Below, piece after piece: positions 15,082-21,834 of a stretch of DNA of 25,690 nt (position 1 is its first letter; the number at the start of each line of letters is the position of its first letter). This stretch comes from Oscillospiraceae bacterium (GTDB taxonomy: Bacteria > Bacillota > Clostridia > Christensenellales > Aristaeellaceae), in the NCBI GenBank assembly GCA_031266295.1, contig JAISBH010000018.1, positions 1-25,690 of the forward strand, in the 5' to 3' direction. Under the pieces are notes generated by a model that made no database searches, was not told where the DNA came from, and saw nothing but the letters and a program-made list of their open reading frames with translations. The position numbers and the translations under genes were made by a program.

Positions 15082-17139
15082 TTATATCGCCTTAATCAGT
15101 TTGGCCAGCAGGCCATAACTGCGCGATATGAACTTCTTCGCCGCGTCTGGATCAAGCGGCTGGCGCGCCATCTGGGCCAGGTCGTATACCTGGCGGCACA
15201 GGTCGTTGGTCACCTCGCCTGCGTCGCGGATGGACAGCGCTTCCACCACGGGGCTGCGGGAGTTCAGCACCAGTTTGATTGACACCGGTATACCCGTGCC
15301 CATGTCGCGCCCCATGAACCGTGACATGTCGCGGAAACGGCGCATCTGCTCCTCTTCCAGCACGACGGCAGGCACGGTCTCATCCTTCAGTGCCTCTACG
15401 GCGACGGTCAGATCCTTCTTATCCAGCGCGTCGCGGAACATGGCCTCCAGCCGCTTCAGATCGACTGATAACCCGCCCTCCTTGCTTTCCAATCCGGACA
15501 GATCGGCGTCGACGCGCGCGTATTTAACCTGCTGATCCTTGTATTCCAGGAAGGATATAAAGTTAACGTCGATTGGCGAATCCAGCAATGCGACGTCGAT
15601 CCCTTGATCCTTGTACAGCGCAATGGTAGTCGCCTGCAGATGCTCGTCGGTGGCGTAGAATATCTTGCTCTCAGCCTTCTCCTTGTTCTTCTCCAGGTAT
15701 TCCGAGCGTGTCATGAATGCGCCGTCCGTAGTTTTGTATATCAATATATCCTTTACCTTATCATAGAAGCTCTCGTCCTTCATACAGCCGTACTTGATGA
15801 ACGGATGTATGTCCTCCCAGTACTTCTCAAAACTCGCCCGCTCGTTATTGAACAGCGAGACCAAGCGATCGGCTACCTTGCGCGTGATATACGCGGACAG
15901 TTTCTTGACGTAGCCATCGTTCTGCAGGAATGAGCGCGACACGTTCAACGGCAGGTCGGGGCAGTCTATTACGCCCTTGAGCAGCGTGAGGAATTCGGGG
16001 ATAACCTCCTTTATGTTGTCCGCAACGAACACCTGCCCACTGAACAGTTTGATTGGGCCTTCCTGGATACCGGCGAACTCCTGCTTCAGCTTCGGAAAAT
16101 ACAGTATCCCCTTGAGCCGGAACGGGTAATCTACGTTTAGGTGCACCCAGAACAGTGGCGCTTCATACTCGTGGAACACTTTATAATAGAAGTCCTTGTA
16201 CTCCTTTTCATCCGTTTCCTTGGGATCCTTCAGCCACAGCGGACGCGTATCGTTAATGGGTTTGGGCTTCGCGTCATGGTCATGATGGTGATCGTGGTGA
16301 TCGTGGTGATCGTGGTCATGATGATGGCTGTGCTCAGATTCCTTGTCATCCATTTCGGCCGTGATTCGCTCCAGTTCCTTCTCCATCTCCTCATCGGAGA
16401 GGCCTTCCAGTTTGGCGGCTTCCTTGGCCAGTTCCTCTTCTTCCTCGGCGGTCAATTCGTCTTCGTCTATATCTTCGTCATGCTCTGCGGATTCGCCGAC
16501 TGAATCGCTGGGATTGTCTTCATCCTTCTTCGCCATGTCTTCCAGATAGATGGGTATCGCCATGAACGCGCAGTAACGCTCCAGAACCTCTCGCACGCGA
16601 TGCATGTGCAGGAACTCGTGCTCCTCATCCTGTATCGTCAGTATTATCGTCGTGCCAATCGTATTGCGTGCGCCTTCGGCTATCTCAAACGACAGCCCGT
16701 CGGCGCTGGTCCAGAGCACCGGCTGCGCGCCGTCCTGATACGAAAGCGTGTCTATAGCAACGTTCTTGCTCACCATGAACGCCGAGTAGAATCCCAGTCC
16801 GAAATGCCCGATGATTCCGCTCTTTTCTGCGCCTTCATACTGTTTGAGGAACTCTTCTGCGCTGGAGAACGCCACCTGGTTGATGTACTTCCTGACTTCG
16901 TCCACGGTCATGCCCACGCCGTTGTCAATGAAGCGCAATTCACCTGCCGCTTCGTCCACCTGAACGTGGATCGCACCCTGGCCAAGGAACTCCGGCTGCG
17001 CAAGCTGTCGCTTGACGATCGCGTCCGAGCCGTTTGAGATCATCTCGCGGATGAATATATCCTTATCTGAATATAGCCATTTCTTTATGATCGGCATTAT
17101 ATTCTGCGCGTGTATGGAGATGGTTCCGCTCTCGCTCAT
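15082..17139 (-). CDS. htpG: Hsp90-family chaperone HtpG with an enlarged acidic, His-rich linker
   Basis: ATP-driven cytosolic chaperone. The 685 residues are longer than the usual 620-640. The N-terminal GHKL ATPase holds REMISNGSDA (Glu32, Asn36; the family usually has NASDA), IDNGVGM (about 71-77) and GHFGLGFYSAFMV (111-123). The middle domain begins near residue 298 (TRPLWLKDP, EYKDFYYKVFHEYEAPLFWVHL) and contains LPLNVSRSFLQ with the conserved Arg/Gln loop. The C-terminal dimer domain ends LLAKLIKAI. The extra length is a linker of about 95 residues (203-298), mostly Glu/Asp with a coiled-coil-like EEEEELAKEAAKLEGL part, closed by a 20-residue tract (270-289) of 13 His, 6 Asp and 1 Ser. 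Start supported by GGGAGG. Controlled by a consensus promoter and a CIRCE operator, so HrcA repression is likely. Confidence 0.97.
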   Translation of the reverse strand: MSESGTISIHAQNIMPIIKKWLYSDKDIFIREMISNGSDAIVKRQLAQPEFLGQGAIHVQVDEAAGELRFIDNGVGMTVDEVRKYINQVAFSSAEEFLKQYEGAEKSGIIGHFGLGFYSAFMVSKNVAIDTLSYQDGAQPVLWTSADGLSFEIAEGARNTIGTTIILTIQDEEHEFLHMHRVREVLERYCAFMAIPIYLEDMAKKDEDNPSDSVGESAEHDEDIDEDELTAEEEEELAKEAAKLEGLSDEEMEKELERITAEMDDKESEHSHHHDHDHHDHHDHHHDHDAKPKPINDTRPLWLKDPKETDEKEYKDFYYKVFHEYEAPLFWVHLNVDYPFRLKGILYFPKLKQEFAGIQEGPIKLFSGQVFVADNIKEVIPEFLTLLKGVIDCPDLPLNVSRSFLQNDGYVKKLSAYITRKVADRLVSLFNNERASFEKYWEDIHPFIKYGCMKDESFYDKVKDILIYKTTDGAFMTRSEYLEKNKEKAESKIFYATDEHLQATTIALYKDQGIDVALLDSPIDVNFISFLEYKDQQVKYARVDADLSGLESKEGGLSVDLKRLEAMFRDALDKKDLTVAVEALKDETVPAVVLEEEQMRRFRDMSRFMGRDMGTGIPVSIKLVLNSRSPVVEALSIRDAGEVTNDLCRQVYDLAQMARQPLDPDAAKKFISRSYGLLAKLIKAI
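16286..16312 (-). repeat. Tandem 9-bp repeat coding the His/Asp tract of HtpG
   Basis: Three perfect copies of tggtgatcg on the plus strand (minus-strand codons for His-Asp-His type triplets) stand in a row, with degenerate copies on both sides making up the tract at 16273-16332. The repeat keeps the frame, so slippage changes the number of His/Asp units without breaking the gene. Confidence 0.85.
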
Positions 17140-17189
17140 TGTGGATAGCCTCCCGTTTATATTGATTTTGTCTGACCTTCATCGGCTAT

Positions 17190-17218
17190 ATTTTAGTCTG
17201 CGGGAGGATTGTTGTCAA
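17190..17218 (-). promoter_or_regulatory. Sigma-A-type promoter of htpG
   Basis: On the minus strand TTGACA (17213-17218) and TAAAAT (17190-17195) are separated by exactly 17 bp. The predicted transcript start is near 17183, about 45 bases before the ATG. The CIRCE operator begins 8 bp upstream of the -35 box. Confidence 0.85.
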
Positions 17219-17225
17219 TAACAAA

Positions 17226-17252
17226 TTAGCACTCCCTAAATAGGAGTGCTAA
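17226..17252. promoter_or_regulatory. CIRCE operator (HrcA binding site)
   Basis: TTAGCACTC, nine bases, GAGTGCTAA: a perfect match to the CIRCE inverted repeat bound by the heat-shock repressor HrcA. The only gene it can serve is htpG, whose ATG is 87 bp away; the other neighbour is the 3' end of ispH-rpsA. CIRCE is usually downstream of the promoter near or after +1, but here it lies just upstream of the best promoter. As RNA it would form a stem of about 10-12 bp and could also help to end the ispH-rpsA transcript. Confidence 0.95.
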
Positions 17253-17308
17253 TAAACCGAATACATAACCTCTACGATCCGCCGGACGCAAGAAGCCGTC
17301 CGCCGTAG

Positions 17309-19363
17309 CTATTCCGCCAGCCCGACCTCGTCGCTGTATACCGTGTCGAATCCTTCGCCCGGGATATCGTTCGAGTAGATGAACGCCTCGTCCTCCAGAA
17401 CGGCGCGGATGCTAAGGCTGATGCGCTTGGCGACGGGGTCGACACCCAGCACCTTCACACGTACAACCTGACCGACCTCGACCGCATCTTCAACCTTGGC
17501 GATCCTGGACAGCGCGCACTGCGATATATGCACCAATCCATCCAGTCCTGGCTCCAACTCGACGAACGCGCCGAACGTTGTCGTACGGACTATCCTGCCC
17601 TCCACAATCAGGCCCGGCGGGTATTTCTCCTCGGCGATGTCCCACGGACGCGGCTGGGTCTGCTTGTATCCCAACTGGATGCGCTCGCGTTCGGGGTCAA
17701 GCGCAAGCACCTTGACCTGAATCTCCTGCCCGGGCTGAACGACCTCGTTGGGATGACGTACGCGCCCCCACGACAGATCGGTCACGTGCACGAGTCCGTC
17801 CACGCCGCCGATATCCACGAACGCACCGAAGTCCGTCAGACGGCGTACCGTACCCATGATGACCTCGCCCTCGTTGAGTCTGCTCCAGGCTTCCTTCTTC
17901 TTTAACGCCACTTCTTCGGCGATCGCCGCCTTGCGCGAGCAGACAATGCGTTTCTTGGATCGGTCAACTTCAATGATCTTCAGCTTCATTGGCTTGCCCA
18001 CGAAGTCCTCGATTTTATCGACATAGCGCTGGGAGAGTTGAGACGCCGGAATGAACGCGCGCACACCCAGAACGTTAGCGATCAGTCCGCCCTTGACGGC
18101 CTCCTTGCCGACGCCCTCAATAAACTCATTGGCGTCGTACTTGGCCATCAGTGCGTCCCAGTTCTTACGGCTTACGACATTGCGCTGGCTGAGCAGCACG
18201 TTGCCTTCGCCGTCGTTGACCTTGATCACCTCGACGTCGATTTCGTCTCCGACCTTCACGTCCTTGTTGATCAGATCGCCGCGTTTGACCAGCCCGTCCG
18301 ACTTGAAGCCGATATTAACGCAGATCTCGTCTTCGGTCACCTGCACGACCGTGCCTGTCACCGTTTGTCCCGGGCGAATCTTGACCAGCGTCGCTTCGAT
18401 GTCGGCCATAAAGCTTGCGTTGGCGTCGGCGTCTGCGGAAGCGTCCTTCGGCGCGTCGACCGGGTTGACGGACTCTACCGCCTGGGGATCAACTGTTGCC
18501 TGGGTCACGTTCTCCTTGTCGTTCATGCGGTTCACAACCTCCTTATATAACCAATCCGGCGTGGACGCGCCAGCGGTGATTCCCACGTTCAATTCAGCCC
18601 TCGACCGCGCCGGACTATTATCCATTGGATTTGCCGAATCATTTAAATTCGCTGAATCCATTCTTATGTCTTCGGGGATGTCATCCAAACTTTCAATTAG
18701 TATCGTCCTGGGGCATCGTGCTCGGCATGTTTCGTACAGTTCACGTGTGTTGGAGGATAAGCTGCTGCCTACCACCAGCATCATATTGGCCCATTGCGCC
18801 AATTCGCGCGCCTCCGCCTGCCTCATCGCCGTTGCCGGACAAACGGTATCTAGTACCGTCAGACGGTCTACCCGCCGCTCCAGAGCACGTATAATTGAGC
18901 GGTATAATCCATTGGGGATAGTGGTCTGCGCCACAACCAACGCACCACGCATCTCGGGCAGCGACTCAGCGGCCTCGACCGATTCGACAACCGTCACCGG
19001 GCCTTGCGCCCATCCAGCCGTACCCTGCACCTCCGGGTGATCGGCCCGCCCAACTATTATGACGGGCAATCCCGGCTCCGCTTGGGCGACCATCCGATGC
19101 ATCCGCTTAACGTGCGGACAAGTTGCATCCGCAACGACCAACCCTTTAGCGTAACAGGCGTCCAGCAAGGCTTTGCCCACACCGTGCGAACGGATGACCA
19201 CCGTCCCCGAATCGATATCATCTAGTCCATAAGACGTGCGCACGCCCTCTTTTGCGAGCTGCTCCAATACCTGAGGGTTATGTATCAGCGGACCCAACGT
19301 CGCACATGGCTCACCCGGATACTTCCGCGAGGCAGCCTTCGCTATTTGTACCGCACTACGCAC
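17309..19363 (-). CDS. ispH-rpsA: IspH (HMBPP reductase) fused to four ribosomal-S1-type repeats; 5' end problematic
   Basis: Fusion of the [4Fe-4S] enzyme that makes IPP and DMAPP in the MEP pathway with an S1-like RNA-binding protein. Numbering from the GTG at 19363, the IspH half shows His28 (LIHNPQV), His60 (RSHGV), Cys82 (DATCPHV), His109/Glu111 (DHPEVQG), the QTTIP segment, Cys175 (TVCPATAMRQ), SSNTRELYE and LNVGITAGASTPDW. A Glu/Asp/Ala linker (about 281-326) leads to S1 repeats at roughly 330-398, 412-482, 500-570 and 585-660. This fusion is known in Clostridia. The GTG cannot be the true start: the first cluster Cys (GFCSGV, codon 19370-19372) and the strand before it lie upstream in the same frame, yet no ATG, GTG or TTG occurs before an in-frame TAG at 19403-19405. 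The functional gene should reach about 19402. It follows plsC after a 157-bp gap. Confidence 0.9.
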   Translation of the reverse strand: MRSAVQIAKAASRKYPGEPCATLGPLIHNPQVLEQLAKEGVRTSYGLDDIDSGTVVIRSHGVGKALLDACYAKGLVVADATCPHVKRMHRMVAQAEPGLPVIIVGRADHPEVQGTAGWAQGPVTVVESVEAAESLPEMRGALVVAQTTIPNGLYRSIIRALERRVDRLTVLDTVCPATAMRQAEARELAQWANMMLVVGSSLSSNTRELYETCRARCPRTILIESLDDIPEDIRMDSANLNDSANPMDNSPARSRAELNVGITAGASTPDWLYKEVVNRMNDKENVTQATVDPQAVESVNPVDAPKDASADADANASFMADIEATLVKIRPGQTVTGTVVQVTEDEICVNIGFKSDGLVKRGDLINKDVKVGDEIDVEVIKVNDGEGNVLLSQRNVVSRKNWDALMAKYDANEFIEGVGKEAVKGGLIANVLGVRAFIPASQLSQRYVDKIEDFVGKPMKLKIIEVDRSKKRIVCSRKAAIAEEVALKKKEAWSRLNEGEVIMGTVRRLTDFGAFVDIGGVDGLVHVTDLSWGRVRHPNEVVQPGQEIQVKVLALDPERERIQLGYKQTQPRPWDIAEEKYPPGLIVEGRIVRTTTFGAFVELEPGLDGLVHISQCALSRIAKVEDAVEVGQVVRVKVLGVDPVAKRISLSIRAVLEDEAFIYSNDIPGEGFDTVYSDEVGLAE
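18617..18658 (-). repeat. Imperfect 18-bp tandem duplication inside the ispH part
   Basis: On the minus strand GATTCAGCGAATTTAAAT is followed by GATTCGGCAAATCCAATG and then GATAAT, coding DSANLN-DSANPM-DN (residues 236-249). The stretch is AT-rich for this gene and sits in a loop just before the conserved LNVGITAGAS strand, where IspH proteins vary in length. It is an in-frame insertion that probably does not disturb the fold. Confidence 0.6.
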
Positions 19364-19520
19364 GCCAGAGCAAAATCCCGCGTGCTCGCCAACCCGTAAC
19401 GTCTACCTCACACCATCCATTATATGATAAAACTACACCTCTTCGCTTTCTGTTTATTCTGCGTCCGACTAGAAACTCCTGCCGCTATTACACATTTTAA
19501 TGGAAATGGAATGGAAAAGT
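19364..19520 (-). other. Upstream region of ispH-rpsA holding the missing N-terminus and a possible -10 box
   Basis: In the ispH frame bases 19364-19402 read TLRVGEHAGFCSG, the expected IspH N-terminus. A perfect TATAAT lies at 19419-19424 on the minus strand, but no -35 box is well spaced. GAGG follows at 19406-19409. A five-codon reading ATG-GAT-GGT-GTG-AGG ends at the TAG. No terminator is seen after plsC, so read-through from the upstream operon is also likely. Confidence 0.5.
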
Positions 19521-20150
19521 TCATGGTCTATTTTTGGATAAATCTACTAGTCGTCTTGTTAGTCGATGCTGCAGCCATGTTATCGTCTCACTGTCTTTGG
19601 GAAGTTTCCTCAAATCATTCAATTGAATCAACGGACCGAAGCATATGTGCACGCCTTTGCGAAACCTATATTCCCCCGATACGTAAACGGGCAGCACAGG
19701 TGCGTCGGTGTTCAACGCCAGCATCGCTACGCCCGTTTCAAACGGATGAACTCCGCCCGACTGATACCGATGCCCCTCGGGGAATATGCCAACGCAACGA
19801 CCTTCGCGAAGCCGTGCGAGAGCCTCACGCATCGCCGACAGATTCGTGCCGCTGCGCATCACTTTTATCACGTTCAGATGCTTCATCGCCCATGCTAGCG
19901 GCGGGAACCTGAACAAACTCTCCTTGGCCATGAAACTCAGTTCCCACTGCTTGACCGCAACGGCCAGCATGATCGGATCCCAAGAATTGATATGATTACT
20001 CATCAATATGAAATGCCGATCGCCAGGGATGAACTCCGCGCCATCCACCGTAATGCCAAAGAACGGCGCCACAAACACCGCCGCGACCCAGCGCATCAAC
20101 CGATAGAACGTCAGTCTCGAACGAACAGTCCTGTTACTCATAATAAACAT
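19521..20150 (-). CDS. plsC: 1-acyl-sn-glycerol-3-phosphate acyltransferase (PlsC-like)
   Basis: Transfers an acyl chain to lysophosphatidic acid to make phosphatidic acid at the membrane. The 209-residue length is typical of short bacterial PlsC. Motif I is NHINSWDP (His53, Asp58, the HX4D pair). Motif III-like IFPEGHRY (123-130) departs from the usual FPEGTR by His for Thr. DAPVLPVYVSGE supplies the later motif. A hydrophobic N-terminal helix (VAAVFVAPFFGITV) can dip into the membrane. It overlaps the end of cmk by 17 bp; an ATG three codons further in would cut the overlap to 8 bp and is also possible. Order cmk-plsC-ispH/rpsA is common in Clostridia. Confidence 0.93.
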   Translation of the reverse strand: MFIMSNRTVRSRLTFYRLMRWVAAVFVAPFFGITVDGAEFIPGDRHFILMSNHINSWDPIMLAVAVKQWELSFMAKESLFRFPPLAWAMKHLNVIKVMRSGTNLSAMREALARLREGRCVGIFPEGHRYQSGGVHPFETGVAMLALNTDAPVLPVYVSGEYRFRKGVHICFGPLIQLNDLRKLPKDSETITWLQHRLTRRLVDLSKNRP

Positions 20151-20808
20151 TAGGCCCCATGATCTCCATCATGCGTTCAACTTCTTCATCCAGCGTCATA
20201 TCCGACGTATCGATTATAATAGCGTCCGAGGCGGGACGGAGCGGGTCGATCTCGCGTGTGCTGTCGCGCAGATCGCGTTCTATCACGTCCGTCAGCACCC
20301 GTTCAAACGGCTGCATATCACCCTTTGCGCGCAATTCGTCCATGCGCCGCTTTGCGCGGATCTCCGGCGAGGCGGTTAGATAAAATTTAAACTGCGCGTC
20401 GGGCAGCACGCGCGTTCCTATGTCGCGGCCGTCTAGCACCGCTCCCATTTGACACGCTATCGCGCGTTGACGCTTTACCATCACGGCGCGGACGCCGCCC
20501 ACCGTCGATACCATCGACGCTGCCATCGATGCCAAGGGCGTGCGTACCACGCCGCTTACGTCGCGACCGTTCAACCATGTGCGCTGCGTTCCATCCTCGA
20601 ATGTGACGCTTACGTCGGTGGACTCGTTCACTCGCTCAATCGCCCGCATGTCGTCCAGATTAACTCCAGCTTCAAGCGCCGCCAGCCCGACCGCGCGGTA
20701 CATCGCGCCCGTGTCCAGATGGAGTATACCCAGCCGCCGCGCCAGTTCCCTCGCCGCCGTGCTCTTGCCCGCGCCTACCGGCCCATCCACCGCAATGCTC
20801 AACGCCAC
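20134..20808 (-). CDS. cmk: Cytidylate kinase
   Basis: Phosphorylates CMP and dCMP with ATP, recycling pyrimidine nucleotides. From the chosen start the product is 224 residues, the normal size. P-loop GPVGAGKST is at 9-17, followed by LDTGAMYRAVG, the NMP-binding insert, LDGRDIGTRVLPDAQFKFYL and ERDLRDSTREIDPLRPASDA, all family hallmarks. The start is GTG at 20806-20808 (reading VALSIAVDGP), preceded nine bases upstream by AGGAGG. The frame is open further to 20907, but that longer version would overlap ftsY and add residues unlike any cytidylate kinase. It follows ftsY after 67 bp and overlaps plsC. Confidence 0.95.
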   Translation of the reverse strand: MALSIAVDGPVGAGKSTAARELARRLGILHLDTGAMYRAVGLAALEAGVNLDDMRAIERVNESTDVSVTFEDGTQRTWLNGRDVSGVVRTPLASMAASMVSTVGGVRAVMVKRQRAIACQMGAVLDGRDIGTRVLPDAQFKFYLTASPEIRAKRRMDELRAKGDMQPFERVLTDVIERDLRDSTREIDPLRPASDAIIIDTSDMTLDEEVERMMEIMGPNVYYE

Positions 20809-20875
20809 CCACCTATTCCTCCTGTCCAAAGATACAGCCAAAGACGCCGTCCGGCATGTGGAGATTGTTGGAATG

Positions 20876-21784
20876 TTAAAATATCGCCTCGATAAACGCG
20901 TCCGCATCGAACGGCTCCAGATCGTCCAGTCCCTCGCCGACGCCGACGTACCACACGGGCATACCCAGCGCCTGCTGTATCGCGATGACTATCCCCCCCT
21001 TGGCTGTGCCGTCAAGCTTGGTCAGCACGATACCGTTCACCTTTGCTGTATCCAGGAACGCCTTCGCTTGCTGCAATCCATTCTGTCCGGTCGTCGCGTC
21101 CATCACCAGCAGCGTGCGCATGTCGGCTTGCGGATACTCCCTCGCGAGTATGCGGTATATCTTGTTGAGTTCCTCCATCAACTGCTTCTTATTGTGCAGA
21201 CGTCCCGCCGTGTCAACGATCATCAAGTCCGTACCGTGAGACTTGGCCGACGCTATTCCGTCGAACACCACCGCCGCCGGATCCGCGCCCTCCGTATGTC
21301 GGATGATCGGCACGCCGGCGCGATCGGCCCATATGGACAGCTGATCCGCCGCCGCCGCGCGGAATGTATCCGCCGCGCACAGCATCACCGAATGCTGCGC
21401 CGCCTTGAACCGTGCGGCCAGTTTGCCGATCGTGGTGGTCTTGCCAACCCCGTTAACGCCGACGACCAGCATCACCATCGGCCACTTGAGCGGTGGGCGC
21501 GTGTTGCGCAGTTCGTCCTTAAGTATGTCCTTCAGAATCGCGCGCGCTCTCTCCGGACTATCCGTGCGTTCGGCTTTGACGTGCTCTTTCAACTGTTTGA
21601 CAGCCTTCTCCGCCGCCGGAATACCGACGTCGGCCATCACCAGCACATCCGACAGATCCTCGTAGAACTCGTCCTCGATCGCCTTATAGTTGTGCACCAG
21701 TTCGTCCACGCGCTGCGCGACGTTTTCACGCGAGCGTGTCAGCCGATCGCGGATCATGCCGAACAGGCCCTTTTTCTCATCCAT
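20876..21784 (-). CDS. ftsY: Signal recognition particle receptor FtsY
   Basis: GTPase that docks ribosome-SRP complexes at the membrane. The 302 residues from the chosen ATG form a short Gram-positive-type FtsY without the long acidic A domain: N domain helices, then the NG GTPase with GVNGVGKTTT (109-118), DTFRAAAADQL (from 139), DTAGR (191-195) and TKLDGTAKGG (255-264). The C-terminal GVGEGLDDLEPFD is the family signature and distinguishes it from Ffh, which would carry an M domain. ATG at 21782-21784 is preferred over an upstream in-frame TTG at 21802 because GGAGGG lies about ten bases before it. It follows smc after 50 bp, in the standard rnc-smc-ftsY operon. Confidence 0.96.
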   Translation of the reverse strand: MDEKKGLFGMIRDRLTRSRENVAQRVDELVHNYKAIEDEFYEDLSDVLVMADVGIPAAEKAVKQLKEHVKAERTDSPERARAILKDILKDELRNTRPPLKWPMVMLVVGVNGVGKTTTIGKLAARFKAAQHSVMLCAADTFRAAAADQLSIWADRAGVPIIRHTEGADPAAVVFDGIASAKSHGTDLMIVDTAGRLHNKKQLMEELNKIYRILAREYPQADMRTLLVMDATTGQNGLQQAKAFLDTAKVNGIVLTKLDGTAKGGIVIAIQQALGMPVWYVGVGEGLDDLEPFDADAFIEAIF

Positions 21785-21834
21785 ATGGGCTTCGCCCTCC
21801 AAACTATTTTGCCGCGACGTTTCGCCGCCAGCCG

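Noticed and set aside
16273..16332. Short tandem repeats as a CRISPR array
   Set aside because: The units are 9 bp, have no spacers and lie in frame inside htpG.
17284..17307. Intrinsic terminator after ispH-rpsA
   Set aside because: Only a 6-bp stem (CGGACG/CGTCCG) with a mismatch and no T-run; too weak to list, although the CIRCE hairpin downstream may do the job.
18051..19040. Plus-strand open frame of 329 codons
   Set aside because: Antisense to ispH-rpsA; Ser/Thr-rich product without motifs or a ribosome site.
20809..20907. Longer N-terminus for cytidylate kinase
   Set aside because: It would overlap ftsY and adds non-homologous residues; the GTG at 20808 has a good ribosome site and gives the normal length.
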